NCBI RefSeq assembly: GCF_900604955.1
Contig: NZ_UWPE01000001.1
Location: 1,116,001 to 1,180,000, forward strand
Origin: Neoactinobaculum massilliense
Lineage (GTDB): Bacteria > Actinomycetota > Actinomycetes > Actinomycetales > Actinomycetaceae
Direction of reading: 5' to 3'
Length of the DNA stretch: 64,000 bases
The translations under genes and the position numbers were made by a program. This document shows, in pieces, positions 45,380-54,913 of this stretch (its first letter is position 1; every line of letters starts with the position of its first letter). The notes below the pieces were generated by a model. That model ran no database searches and was not told the origin of the DNA. It worked only from the letters and a program-made list of their open reading frames with translations.

Positions 45380-46456
45380 CTACTGCTGGGCGGCCTGCTG
45401 CGCCACCTCACTGCACTGGGGTAGGTCCGGTTCCTTCCCTTCACCGATGGCGCGGGCGGCCGCAAGCGCGTCGTCGATCGTGCGAATGGACCACACCTTC
45501 ATGCCGGCGGGCGTGTAGCCAACCGTTTCGGCGCAGTTTTCCGCGGGTGCCAGGAAATTACGTGCGCCCTTCCCGTAGGCACCCACCAACTTGTGCTGAA
45601 TACCACCGATGGCTCCGACGTCGCCGTTATAGGACATGGTGCCCGTACCCGCGAGTGTGGCCGAGCCGGCCAACGAGCCCTTGGTGAGCGAATCGTAGAT
45701 GCCGAGGGTGAACATGGTGCCGGCCGAAGGGCCGCCGATCCCCTGCACGTCGTAGGTGACGTCCACGGGGAATTTGAGGTCAGAATCGATGAGCGCCACC
45801 CCGAGCCTGCTCCCCGGGTGCACCCAGCCGGTGGAGTCCGCCTCATATGCCACTGTGGTGGCCGCAATATCCACGGATTTACCGTCGCGCGTGACGCCCA
45901 CGTCCACCTTGGTGCCCGCATTCGTGGCGAACAGCTTGCTGGACAGGTCGGAGAACGTGGTGATGGGCGTGGTGGTGCCGTTGATTGTCAGGGACTTGAT
46001 CACGTCCCCCTTCCGGAAATCACCGTGATCCGCAGCCACCGTCAGCGTCATGGTCACCTTGTAACCGGCCTTTTGCAGGGCCACAACGGCCGCAGCATTC
46101 TGGGAGGAATCCATCATGGCCGCATCCTGCTTCTGGGCGCTCTCCAGCGTTTGCGCGGGCGCATACACCGAGCGAACAGGCATCATCTGCAGATCTTTGG
46201 AGAACAGCGCCGCCACTGTTTGGGCGCCCGTCACACCCACCTGCGGGGTCCCCCACTGGGTCACCGTGGTCATAAAAAGGTGCGAATCAGAAGGATACGT
46301 ATCCGCCCCCTTGATGGTGACCAGCTGCTTATCCTGGTAGGAGCCGTGCACGTCCACGGCCGGACCGGCGCTTTCCAACAGATACGGGCCCGGCGCGGCC
46401 AGGGTGAGGAAGGCCGCGGCGGCGAACACAAGTGCAGGAATACGGTGTGAAGTCAC
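45380..46456 (-). CDS. YlbL/Lon-type PDZ-domain serine protease
   Basis: 358-residue membrane-anchored protease. After an N-terminal helix (ALVFAAAAFLTLAAPGPYLL) a PDZ domain occupies roughly residues 125-220. A Lon-type Ser-Lys catalytic domain follows: Ser in GIGGPSAGTMFTLGIYD and Lys in GGIQHKLVGAYGKGARNFL. GTG 46456 is chosen because upstream codons run into the neighbouring promoter. Homologues regulate DNA-damage-induced division inhibitors in Bacillus; the role here is inferred. Neighbours match the Rv3193c-Rv3199c order. Confidence 0.9.
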   Translation of the reverse strand: MTSHRIPALVFAAAAFLTLAAPGPYLLESAGPAVDVHGSYQDKQLVTIKGADTYPSDSHLFMTTVTQWGTPQVGVTGAQTVAALFSKDLQMMPVRSVYAPAQTLESAQKQDAAMMDSSQNAAAVVALQKAGYKVTMTLTVAADHGDFRKGDVIKSLTINGTTTPITTFSDLSSKLFATNAGTKVDVGVTRDGKSVDIAATTVAYEADSTGWVHPGSRLGVALIDSDLKFPVDVTYDVQGIGGPSAGTMFTLGIYDSLTKGSLAGSATLAGTGTMSYNGDVGAIGGIQHKLVGAYGKGARNFLAPAENCAETVGYTPAGMKVWSIRTIDDALAAARAIGEGKEPDLPQCSEVAQQAAQQ

Positions 46457-46540
46457 GCACCCATCATGCCACGGTGCGCCGACGGCGTAGCTGAACCGCT
46501 GCGCGCGCAGGCCCGGTACCATGCTGGACAAGGAGGGGCC

Positions 46541-47992
46541 ATGAGTGAGAACGATTGGGAGCGGATGCTCCGGGCCGTATTCGGTGACGAGGCGGCCGAA
46601 CGCATCATCGCGTCCATGAAAGAACAGGGCATTGACCCGGAGGCGGCACTACCGGCCGGGTTCAATCCGGCGCAGATGCCCCTCATCATTAATCAGATGC
46701 GCACCATGCTGGGCAGTGCGGGTGACGGCCCGGTCAACTGGCAGGTGGGCGAGCAGGTGGCACGGCAGCAGGTGGTCCAGCAGGGCTCCACCACGGTGAG
46801 CGGGGAGACCGGTCAGGAGGTGCGCGCCGCGCTGCAGACGGCCAGCCTGTGGCTGGATCCGGTGACAGAGATCAGTCCCGTCACCGGCCCCGTACAGGCG
46901 TGGAGCAGGCTCGATTGGGTAGCCCACTCCCTCCCCACCTTCCGCAAGCTCACTGATCCGGTGGGCGCGAATATTGGCCGCGCCTTCAGTGAAGCCATGA
47001 CACACCAGTTGGAGGAGGCGCCCGAGGAGCTGCGCTCCCTGCTGGGCGCGGATCCGGCTCGCATGCTCTCCGGCGTCACCGCGTCGCTCCTGGGCGTGCA
47101 GTACGGCGCGGGGCTGGCTGGCCTGGCCGACGTCACCTTCGGAACATCGGATGCAGGACTTCCCCTGGTTGAGGGGGAAACCGCGGCGCTGGTGCCCTCC
47201 AACGTTGCCGCCTGGGGCGAGGGACTGGACGTGGAAGAGGGCGAAGTGCTGCTTTACGCGGCCACGCGCGAGCAGGCCGCGGCGCGCCTGTATTCCACCG
47301 TTCCCTGGCTGCGCCCCTCCGTGCTCGATTCGGTAGCCGGCTACGCCGCGGACATTACGATCGACACATCCGCCATCGAGGATCAGGTGCGGTCCATGAA
47401 CCTCGATCCGAGCGCACTAGCACAGGGCGAGGTGCCCGAAATTGATCTCTCCGAGGTGTTTTCACCGGAGCCCACCGAGGAGCAGCAGCGCACTCTGCGC
47501 CGGCTCGAACACATGATCTCCATGGTGGAGGGCTGGGTAACGGCCATTAGCGCTCAGGCCGTGGCCGCCCATCTGCCCCACGCGGTGCCGCTGGCAGAAA
47601 TGTTTACGCGCCGTTCCGTCACCGATGCGCCCGCCACCCGTGTATTTGGGCCGCTGGTGGGCTTCGAGCTGGCGCCGAAGAGTGTGCGCGCGGCCACCGC
47701 GTTCTGGAACGAGGCCACCCGCCGGCTTGGCGCTGCCGGCCGCGACGCCCTGTGGCGTCATCCCGACCTGCTTCCCCAGCCCGAGCAGCTGGAAAGCCCG
47801 GAGTCATTCTTTACCAAGCCGGAGCCCACGGAGCTGGACCAGGAGTTGGATTCCTTCCTCGACGAATTGCTCAGCGGCAACGGGGAGAATGACGCCCCGC
47901 ACGAGCCCGGTTTCGGCGAAGCAGGAGATGACAAGCCGGACGGAGAGGCGGACGGCGCGGATAACCAGCCGGACGGCGCGGGGGACCGCTAA
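46541..47992 (+). CDS. Zincin-like DUF2342 protein
   Basis: 483-residue protein of the Zincin_2/DUF2342 family annotated as putative zinc metalloprotease. Matching segments are WLDPVTEISP, SLLGVQYGAGLAGLADVTFG, and LLYAATREQAAARLYSTVPW. From memory the family usually has REAAHxRLF at the last site; the His is Ala here, so catalytic activity is doubtful. The C-terminal tail of about 60 residues is acidic and disordered. ATG 46541 follows AAGGAGG. It is divergent from YlbL, as in mycobacteria. Confidence 0.85.
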   Translation: MSENDWERMLRAVFGDEAAERIIASMKEQGIDPEAALPAGFNPAQMPLIINQMRTMLGSAGDGPVNWQVGEQVARQQVVQQGSTTVSGETGQEVRAALQTASLWLDPVTEISPVTGPVQAWSRLDWVAHSLPTFRKLTDPVGANIGRAFSEAMTHQLEEAPEELRSLLGADPARMLSGVTASLLGVQYGAGLAGLADVTFGTSDAGLPLVEGETAALVPSNVAAWGEGLDVEEGEVLLYAATREQAAARLYSTVPWLRPSVLDSVAGYAADITIDTSAIEDQVRSMNLDPSALAQGEVPEIDLSEVFSPEPTEEQQRTLRRLEHMISMVEGWVTAISAQAVAAHLPHAVPLAEMFTRRSVTDAPATRVFGPLVGFELAPKSVRAATAFWNEATRRLGAAGRDALWRHPDLLPQPEQLESPESFFTKPEPTELDQELDSFLDELLSGNGENDAPHEPGFGEAGDDKPDGEADGADNQPDGAGDR

Positions 47993-48061
47993 CAGCGCCC
48001 ACGGCGTCGTTCCTGTGGATAGCGGATCGCCGGCGCGGGGTGGCCGCTGTAGCCTCGCCGC

Positions 48062-49027
48062 ATGAGAATCGCTCCGCCCCTGCGCATGTTCTGGCGCACC
48101 GCCGCAACGGTGCAACTTGGCATTGACCCGCGCATTGCCGTAGTTGTGGATGGGCTCGTGCCCGAAGAGCAGGAGTTCATTGACTTCCTCACCCGCGAGC
48201 GCACGGATGTGGAGGTGCGTGCATACGCCAAGCGGCACCGTATCTCGCGAGCGCGGCTGGCGCAGATTCTCAGCATGCTGCGCTCGGCCGGCGTGCTGGC
48301 GCCGGACGCGGTGGTGGGCGTGCTGGCCAGTATCCCTGAGCCGCATCCTCGTGCCACCGTGTCCGTGCCGCGCTTGGATTTACCCGGCGTGGCGGTTGCG
48401 TTGGCCCTGGCTCGCGTGGGGATTGCCGTGTTTTCCGACGACGCCGCACCCGTCGGCCCTGCCGATCATCCGCTGCTACGCCGCTATGGCGCGGGCCTGT
48501 CCCGGGCGCAAGCGTTGCGGGGAGCGGTATCCGCCACCGGTACCGCCACGGCCGGTCAGGCGCCCGGTGAGCCACAGTTGGCCGTGGTAACCGGGCGTTC
48601 CCCTCTCGATCCGGAGCGCTGCACCGCCTACATGGATGCGGGCACGCCGCACCTTGCGCTCTATGCGGAGGAGGTGGACATGTGCATGGGGCCGCTGGTG
48701 GAGCCGGGGCAGACGGCGTGCGTGCGCTGCTTGGACGCAACCCGCATGGAGGACGATGCGGCGTGGGCACGGTTACGCGCGCAGGTGTGGGAGCAGCCGG
48801 GTACGCGGCCGGGCCCGCAGGCGTTGGAAACGGCGGCCGCGCTAGCCACCCGCGCCATCGTGGGCTTTCTGGGCGGGCGCGGCAATGCGCTGCGCAACGC
48901 CCAGTGGCGGATCGGACCGGTACCAACGGAGCCGCGGCGGGTGGCGGTGGAGCCTTCACGCGCCTGCGGCTGCACCGCCCCTGAGCTTCGGCTGGTGGCG
49001 CTAGAAAGGGAGAATCCCGCGAACTAG
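48062..49027 (+). CDS. ThiF/E1-like (TOMM leader-binding-like) protein
   Basis: 321-residue protein. The central part has degenerate Rossmann character, and the C-terminal third matches the ThiF/TOMM leader-binding family with CMGPLVEPGQTACVRCLDAT and a final ACGCTAPE, which together could bind zinc. The N-terminal third is helical with a possible wHTH (HRISRARLAQILSMLRSAGV). Actinobacteria carry such a gene beside the zincin and UvrD2 genes, so it is core, not part of a peptide-modifying cluster. Exact function unknown. Confidence 0.7.
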   Translation: MRIAPPLRMFWRTAATVQLGIDPRIAVVVDGLVPEEQEFIDFLTRERTDVEVRAYAKRHRISRARLAQILSMLRSAGVLAPDAVVGVLASIPEPHPRATVSVPRLDLPGVAVALALARVGIAVFSDDAAPVGPADHPLLRRYGAGLSRAQALRGAVSATGTATAGQAPGEPQLAVVTGRSPLDPERCTAYMDAGTPHLALYAEEVDMCMGPLVEPGQTACVRCLDATRMEDDAAWARLRAQVWEQPGTRPGPQALETAAALATRAIVGFLGGRGNALRNAQWRIGPVPTEPRRVAVEPSRACGCTAPELRLVALERENPAN

Positions 49028-49036
49028 CCAGCTACG

Positions 49037-51037
49037 CTATCCCCGCATGTACTGTGCCACGATGGCCAGTACTTCCTCCCCGAATGCCTGGAGCTTGGCC
49101 GAGCCAATACCTCTCACGCGTCCCAGGCGCTGGATGGAGGCCGGCTTGGCCACCGCAATGGCACGTAGCGTGGTGTCATGGAAAATGGTGTAGGGCGCAC
49201 GCTGAAGCACGCGCGCTTTGTCTAGCCGCCAGGCCTGCAGCGCCTCAAACAGAGGGATATCCTCCGCGTGCTCCGATTCGAAGGCGGCGGCGGCCTCTTT
49301 GCGGCGCCTCCGGTAGCTAGTGGTACGGGATTCCTCCTTTTCCGGCCGCGGCCAAATACCGGTCAGGAAGCGGGAGAGTTTCCGATTGGCCCGGTTGCCG
49401 TTGCCGGTGGCGTATGAAATTTGCAGCCGGTCCCGTGCGCGCGTAATACCCACGTAGAGCAGCCGCCGTTCCTCCGCCTTGGCCGCCGCATCTTTAGCGA
49501 GAGAAATGGGCATGAGTCTTTCGCTCATACCGGCCAGAAATACCGCTTCCCATTCCAGCCCCTTGGCGGCGTGAAGTGAGCACAGCGTGACCCCGTTGAC
49601 GGCCGGTGCGTTCTGCATCTGTGCCCGTTCCTCCAACTCCCCCACGAATTCAGACAGGCTGGCCTTGCGCGCCTCCTGCATGTGCGTGGCCAGCTCCAGG
49701 AGGGCGGAGAGCGCCTCCCAGCGTTCCCGCGCCGCACCGGCATGATCCGGCGCTTCGTCACGCCACCCCATTTGGCGAAGCACGCTGCGCACCTGCGTGA
49801 CCAAACCGCCCGTCCCCTCGCCCCGCGCGGCCGCGTGGAAGGATGCCATGGCTTCCCGTACTTCCCGCCGGGCAAAGAAACGTTCTGAACCATGCACCGA
49901 ATAGCTCATGCCGGCCTGGGACAGCGCGGCCTCAAACTGTGCGGATTGGGCGTTCGTGCGGTACAGGATGGCAATATCCGAAAGCGCCATGCCCTCGGAT
50001 TTCAGCGTGAGAATCTCCCCGACAATTCCGGACGCCTCGTCCTCATCTGACGGGTAGGCCCGGTATTCGATTGGACGTCCGGAGGCCACCTGCGAGTGCA
50101 ACTCCACCGCACCCTCACTGCGATCATCCTCGATCACGTTGTTCGCGGCGGCCACGATCTGTGGAGTAGAACGGTAATCACGGTTGAGCTCCACCACCTT
50201 GGCCCCCTTGAACTCATTCGTGAAATGCGCCAGGTAGGAGGATGAGGCGCCGGTGAAGGAATAGATGGTCTGGGAAACATCCCCCACCACGCACAATTCC
50301 TTCCGTTCCCCCAGCCACAATTGCAGCAGCCGGTGCTGCAGCGGCGACACGTCCTGATACTCATCCACCACGAAATAGCGGTACTGGGCGCGAATCTCCC
50401 GGGCAATATCCGGCCTATCCAGCAGCATGCCCACGGTGAGTGCCAGCACGTCCTCGAAATCGATGGTGTGCCGGTCTATTTTCACCTCCTCATAGGATTT
50501 AGCCAGCCGCGCAATTTCCTCCGGAGGCTGCCCGGCCACCTCCCCACGGCCGGCTGCCACGGCACGCTCCGCATAGTCCTCCGGCGCGATAAGCGACACC
50601 TTGGCCCACTCGATTTCTGCGGTTAAATCCCTAATGGACACTTTGTCCGTGGGTAGGCCCAGTTTCCCCGCCGCCTGCGATACCAGTGCATATTTGCTGG
50701 GCGTAATAGGCGGGATCCTGCCGCCCACGGCCGTCCCCCAAAAATATGACAGCTGCCGGAGCGCCGCCGCGTGGAACGTGTGCACCGAGACGCCATGAAC
50801 ATTCAGATCACGCAGCCGGGAACGCATTTCCCCCGCCGCACGGGAGGTAAATGTTACCGCCAGCACGTTGGATGGTTGTACGACGCCGGTGGCCACCGCA
50901 TACGCGATTCGGTAGGTGATGGCACGCGTTTTCCCTGTGCCCGCGCCGGCGCGCACGCACAGCGGCCCCCGCGTGTAGGTGGCCACCTGGCGCTGATCCG
51001 GATCGAGATACTCGAGAAGTTCGTCTGCTGAGTCCAT
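49037..51037 (-). CDS. uvrD2: ATP-dependent DNA helicase UvrD2
   Basis: SF1A helicase of 666 residues. Motif I is VRAGAGTGKTRAITYRI, motif Ia is LAVTFTSRAAGEMRSRL, motif II is VVDEYQDVSPLQHRLL, motif III is CVVGDVSQTIYSF, motif IV is LNRDYRSTPQIV, motif V is LCSLHAAKGLEWEAVFLAGM, and motif VI is LLYVGITRARDRL. A C-terminal HRDC domain covers about 590-666 (LFEALQAWRLDKARVLQRAP). The linker to HRDC lacks the tetracysteine motif known in the M. tuberculosis protein. It converges with the ThiF-like gene, 9 bp apart. Confidence 0.93.
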   Translation of the reverse strand: MDSADELLEYLDPDQRQVATYTRGPLCVRAGAGTGKTRAITYRIAYAVATGVVQPSNVLAVTFTSRAAGEMRSRLRDLNVHGVSVHTFHAAALRQLSYFWGTAVGGRIPPITPSKYALVSQAAGKLGLPTDKVSIRDLTAEIEWAKVSLIAPEDYAERAVAAGRGEVAGQPPEEIARLAKSYEEVKIDRHTIDFEDVLALTVGMLLDRPDIAREIRAQYRYFVVDEYQDVSPLQHRLLQLWLGERKELCVVGDVSQTIYSFTGASSSYLAHFTNEFKGAKVVELNRDYRSTPQIVAAANNVIEDDRSEGAVELHSQVASGRPIEYRAYPSDEDEASGIVGEILTLKSEGMALSDIAILYRTNAQSAQFEAALSQAGMSYSVHGSERFFARREVREAMASFHAAARGEGTGGLVTQVRSVLRQMGWRDEAPDHAGAARERWEALSALLELATHMQEARKASLSEFVGELEERAQMQNAPAVNGVTLCSLHAAKGLEWEAVFLAGMSERLMPISLAKDAAAKAEERRLLYVGITRARDRLQISYATGNGNRANRKLSRFLTGIWPRPEKEESRTTSYRRRRKEAAAAFESEHAEDIPLFEALQAWRLDKARVLQRAPYTIFHDTTLRAIAVAKPASIQRLGRVRGIGSAKLQAFGEEVLAIVAQYMRG

Positions 51038-51183
51038 GCCCTACCTTTCTGGGCACAGTCTCTCACGCACCTCCGACATTCCCACAGTGCCGCCGCACCG
51101 CGAACTACACGCCACCACAAACCGCATGCCCACCCGCCCGCCATAACCACTGGCGCCGGCTGCGCCGCATTTACAATGGCCGC

Positions 51184-51437
51184 ATGGCAGACGTAACGAT
51201 GTACACCACACCGTGGTGCGGATACTGCAAGAACCTCAAAACCCAAATGAATAAAGCGGGCCTGGACTATAGGGAAGTGAACATCGAGGCCACCCCCGAC
51301 GCGGCAGCGAAGGTGGCACGCATTAATTTAATGGCGGCAACCAGGTGGTGCCCACCGTGGAGTTCGCGGACGGGACAACGCTCACCAACCCGTCACTTGC
51401 TCAGGTGCAGGAGAAACTGGCCGCGCTCGCGGACTAG
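51184..51437 (+). pseudogene. mrx1: Mycoredoxin (glutaredoxin-like) gene, frameshifted by 5-bp duplication
   Basis: ATG 51184 begins MADVTMYTTPWCGYCKNLKT with the CGYC active site, through EATPDAAAKVARIN. Then TTAAT is present twice in tandem (51323-51332). Removing one copy restores GGNQVVPTVEFADGTTLTNP through to TAG at 51435-51437, a complete 82-residue mycoredoxin like M. tuberculosis Rv3198A (NGGNRTVPTVKFADGSTLTN). As written, the frame runs on into the antisense of nudC. Mycoredoxin reduces mycothiol mixed disulfides; loss would be notable in an actinobacterium. Gene order beside uvrD2 and nudC is conserved. Confidence 0.85.
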
Positions 51438-51491
51438 GCCACACCGCTCCTCGCACAGGCACGTCCATTTCAGGTGCCGGCCGAACAGCCG

Positions 51492-52424
51492 CTACTCTCG
51501 CCGCAACCAGGCGTCAATAAGTGAGGCCGCCACGCTGGTGGGAGTGGGGAGCCCCACTGTGCCCGCCGCCACAGCCTCCCGATACTCGGCCCGGCTGAAG
51601 AAGCGTGCCGTGGCAATCTCGTTGCCATCCACGCGAATATCCGCTGTGGTTGCCTCCACACGCGCCTCAAAGGCAAGCATCAGTGAACGCGGGAACGGCC
51701 ACGGCTGACTGCCCACGTACGTCATATCCTGCACATCGAGGGCTACCTCCTCGCCCACCTCGCGCCGTACGGCCGCCTCAAGCGGCTCACCGGATTCCAC
51801 GAATCCCGCCAGCACCGAGTAACGGCCATCCTTCCACGCGCGGTTGTGTGCCAGCAGCATCTCATCCGCCTGATTCGTGATGGCCACAATGATGGCCGGG
51901 TCCGTACGCGGGAACACAACATGCCCGTTACCGCACCGGGCGTGGAAACCGTCGTCGACGGGGGTGAGAGACGCCCCGCACGTGGCACAGAAACGCTGGG
52001 TACGATTATTTGTCACAATCGCCACCGCGGCCGCCGCGAGCGCCGCGTCCAGCCCTCCCCAGAGATGCGCGTGAAGCGTGAGCGCCTCCACCGTCATCCC
52101 GTCCAGCTCCCACGTACTGGCCCGGCCCGGCGCCGTGGCGCCCAAACTCTGCGCGTCCACCGCGAAATATCCCAGCTCGCCCACGTGTCCCAGGTACGGG
52201 GGTACGACGTCGTCGCCGGCGGCCCGGGGAAAACTCTCACGCAACTGCGCGGCGGTGAAGTACCGGGGGCCCACATCACTCCCCACCACACCGCGGCCAT
52301 GGACCAGGAGAAAGCGGGCGAGCGAGCCGGCGCGAAACTCGCGGAGTGCGGCGGGGTTTGAGCGCAGCACGGCGTCGCGATCCAGGTAGGAGCGGGCGAG
52401 GGAGAGAGCACGGAAATTGGCCAT
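51492..52424 (-). CDS. nudC: NAD+ diphosphatase (NADH pyrophosphatase)
   Basis: NUDIX hydrolase of 310 residues that splits NADH to NMNH and AMP and may decap NAD-capped RNA. A zinc site begins FCATCGASLTPVDDGFHARC, then HVVFPRTDPAIIVAI, the NUDIX box GFVESGEPLEAAVRREVGEE, and the family signature SQPWPFPRS. The ATG 52424 is the first one in a good coding style; the upstream extension of 52 residues is not conserved in style. Only three clear zinc cysteines plus CGNGH are seen, so the fourth ligand may be His. Confidence 0.93.
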   Translation of the reverse strand: MANFRALSLARSYLDRDAVLRSNPAALREFRAGSLARFLLVHGRGVVGSDVGPRYFTAAQLRESFPRAAGDDVVPPYLGHVGELGYFAVDAQSLGATAPGRASTWELDGMTVEALTLHAHLWGGLDAALAAAAVAIVTNNRTQRFCATCGASLTPVDDGFHARCGNGHVVFPRTDPAIIVAITNQADEMLLAHNRAWKDGRYSVLAGFVESGEPLEAAVRREVGEEVALDVQDMTYVGSQPWPFPRSLMLAFEARVEATTADIRVDGNEIATARFFSRAEYREAVAAGTVGLPTPTSVAASLIDAWLRRE

Positions 52425-52599
52425 GCCCCGATTATCGGGCGTGAACGGAACGGATGGCGAGAGGCAACAGTGCCACGCCGGCGCGGCCACCCCTTCCCGC
52501 CGCCCACCGCTACTCATCTGCCAGCGATTATGCCTACCGCCGGTCGCTCTCCTCTCGATTACCGCTAACCGTGCCCCCACTTCCTGCCATAATGGCTAG

Positions 52600-54801
52600 G
52601 TGGCCAAATTAAACGTGTCCGGGCCTGTGTATCGCCCCGGGGTGGATGGTGCGGTACGTCCGCAACCCGGTACACCTCTCGTTCCCGGCGCCACGCTCAC
52701 GGATACGGGCACGGCATTTGTGGTGGCCGCCCCCAATGCGGCCTCCGTGGCCGTATGTCTCTTCGATGGCTCGAAAGAGCGCCGGTTTGCGCTGACCCGC
52801 GTGGGGCACGTGTGGGCGGGACACGTGGATGGCGTGCGCGCGGGGACCGAATACGGCTACCGCGCGTTGGGACCATGGAACCCTGCCGGCGGCATGTATT
52901 TCAACCCAGCCAAACTGCTACTAGACCCCTATGGCCGTGCGGTGACGCGCACCCCCGAATTAACTCCTGCCCTCTACGCGCACACGGTCACCAACCAGCT
53001 GGAGCCCGCCACCACGCCCTGGGAGCAGTCTCACCTTGATTCCGCACCCGTTCAGGCGCGCTCGGTGGTGCTGCCGGATCAGCCGGCTCACACCGCTCAT
53101 CCGTTTACGCCGTGGGCACGCACGGTGGTGTATGAGGCCCACGTGAAGGGGATGACGCGCCTGGCGCCCTGGCTACCGGAGGAACTGCGCGGCACCTACG
53201 CGGGTATGGCCCACCCGGATACCATCCGGTATCTCAAGGATCTGGGCGTGACCGCCGTGGAGCTGCTTCCCATCCACGCGAAAATGAGCGAACCCCACCT
53301 GGCCAGCAAGGAGCTCACAAACTACTGGGGCTACTCCACACTGGGCTATTTTGCCCCGGAACCTAGCCTCGCCACCGTAGCTGCGCAGGAGGCGGGGCCG
53401 GCCGCCGTCGTCGCCGAGGTCAAGCAGATGGTGGACGCTTATCACCGCGCCGGCCTCGAAGTAATCCTGGATGTGGTGTACAACCACACGGCCGAGGGTG
53501 GGCCGGAGGGTCCCACGCTCTCCTGGCGTGGCCTCGATGCCTCCGCCTACTACATGAGGGATCCGGGTAACCCCGGGCATTTCGTGGACACCACCGGCAC
53601 CGGCAACACGCTGGATTTCCGCCGCCAGGATGTGGTGCGCATGGCGCTGGATTCCATGCGCTACTGGGTACGCGTGATGGGCGTGGATGGTTTCCGTTTC
53701 GATCTGGCCGTGACGCTTGCCCGGAAGGGCGATCGTTTTGACACCAACCACCCCTTCTACGTGGCCGCGGCCACGGATCCAATACTCGAGCATGTCAAGC
53801 TGTTCAACGAGCCCTGGGATGTGGGGCCCAACGGGTGGCAGACGGGTAACTTCCCGGAGCCCACAGCGGATTGGAATGATCGTTTCCGCGATTCGGTGCG
53901 AGCGTTCTGGGTGTCTGACCGGGGTGCGATCGCGGCGGGGGGCGCCGGCGGGGGCATGCGGGGTCTGGCCACCCGGCTGGCGGGATCGGCGGACATGTTT
54001 GGCCACGGCCACTATCCGGGCGGGCGGGGGCCAAACGCGTCCGTCAACCTGGTCACCGTGCATGACGGCTTCACCCTCCGCGATCTGGTGTCCTACAACT
54101 TCAAGCACAATGAGGCGAACGGCGAAGAGGGCCGGGACGGCACCGCAAATAATCGTTCCTGGAACCACGGGGTGGAGGGGGACGCCGGGCCGGACGGCAC
54201 TTCACTCCCGGGAAACGTGGCCGTGCAGCGCAAGCAGACCATCCGCAACCTACTGGGGACGCTGCTGCTCTCCGCCGGTACACCGCTCCTTCTAGCCGGC
54301 GACGAAATCGGCCACACCCAGCACGGCAATAACAACGCCTACTGCCAGGACAATGCGCTCACGTGGACCAATTGGGATCTGGCGCCGTGGCAGAAGGAGC
54401 TCCGTGCCACCGTGCGCTATCTCATTGGGCTACGCCGCGAGCACCGCGTGCTGCGTCCCGCCCATTTTTATACGTTCATGTCCGAGGATACGGATGCGCT
54501 TCCCGACCTCACCTGGTACGCGGAGAACGGGGAAAGAATGCCCGAGTATCGCTGGTTTGATCGCGCGAACCGGCTGCTGCAAATGCTTCGCTCCGGGCAT
54601 TCGGACGACGTCGATGCCCTGCTGGTGTTGAACGGTGCCCCCACCCGGGTGGTCACCTCACTGCCTCAGGGGCGGGGCGTGCCATTCCGGCTGGTGTGGG
54701 ATTCCACGTGGCAGGTGCCGCGCGGGCGTAACCGGGTGTACCGCGCGGGTGCGACGACGTCGATGGCGCCCTTCTCCATGAGGCTCTACCTGGCCGGATA
54801 G
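52600..54801 (+). CDS. glgX: Glycogen debranching enzyme GlgX
   Basis: Hydrolyses alpha-1,6 branches of phosphorylase-limited glycogen. The 733-residue protein has an N-terminal CBM48 domain (about 25-110; AAPNAASVAVCLFDG) and a GH13_11 barrel with VILDVVYNHTAEG, nucleophile region GVDGFRFDLAVTLA, acid/base KLFNEPWD and VTVHDGFTLRDLVSYN. The GTG at 52600 is the only good start and has no ribosome site. CATAAT lies 6 bp upstream as a possible -10, so the mRNA may be leaderless. It is separate from, but functionally linked to, the glgE operon. Confidence 0.93.
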   Translation: MAKLNVSGPVYRPGVDGAVRPQPGTPLVPGATLTDTGTAFVVAAPNAASVAVCLFDGSKERRFALTRVGHVWAGHVDGVRAGTEYGYRALGPWNPAGGMYFNPAKLLLDPYGRAVTRTPELTPALYAHTVTNQLEPATTPWEQSHLDSAPVQARSVVLPDQPAHTAHPFTPWARTVVYEAHVKGMTRLAPWLPEELRGTYAGMAHPDTIRYLKDLGVTAVELLPIHAKMSEPHLASKELTNYWGYSTLGYFAPEPSLATVAAQEAGPAAVVAEVKQMVDAYHRAGLEVILDVVYNHTAEGGPEGPTLSWRGLDASAYYMRDPGNPGHFVDTTGTGNTLDFRRQDVVRMALDSMRYWVRVMGVDGFRFDLAVTLARKGDRFDTNHPFYVAAATDPILEHVKLFNEPWDVGPNGWQTGNFPEPTADWNDRFRDSVRAFWVSDRGAIAAGGAGGGMRGLATRLAGSADMFGHGHYPGGRGPNASVNLVTVHDGFTLRDLVSYNFKHNEANGEEGRDGTANNRSWNHGVEGDAGPDGTSLPGNVAVQRKQTIRNLLGTLLLSAGTPLLLAGDEIGHTQHGNNNAYCQDNALTWTNWDLAPWQKELRATVRYLIGLRREHRVLRPAHFYTFMSEDTDALPDLTWYAENGERMPEYRWFDRANRLLQMLRSGHSDDVDALLVLNGAPTRVVTSLPQGRGVPFRLVWDSTWQVPRGRNRVYRAGATTSMAPFSMRLYLAG

Positions 54802-54913
54802 GTGTTGCCCGCCGAAACGGCACGCGGCCAAGCGCGGGTGCCCGATACGCGAACGGTGAGACGGGCGGGGTGCTCCGGCGTCGTACACTACCCCCAGAGC
54901 GAAAGGACAACGA

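Noticed and set aside
48062-49027. TOMM/RiPP biosynthesis (leader-binding protein)
   Set aside because: The gene is part of a conserved actinobacterial core block and no YcaO or precursor gene is nearby, so it is not a peptide-modifying cluster.
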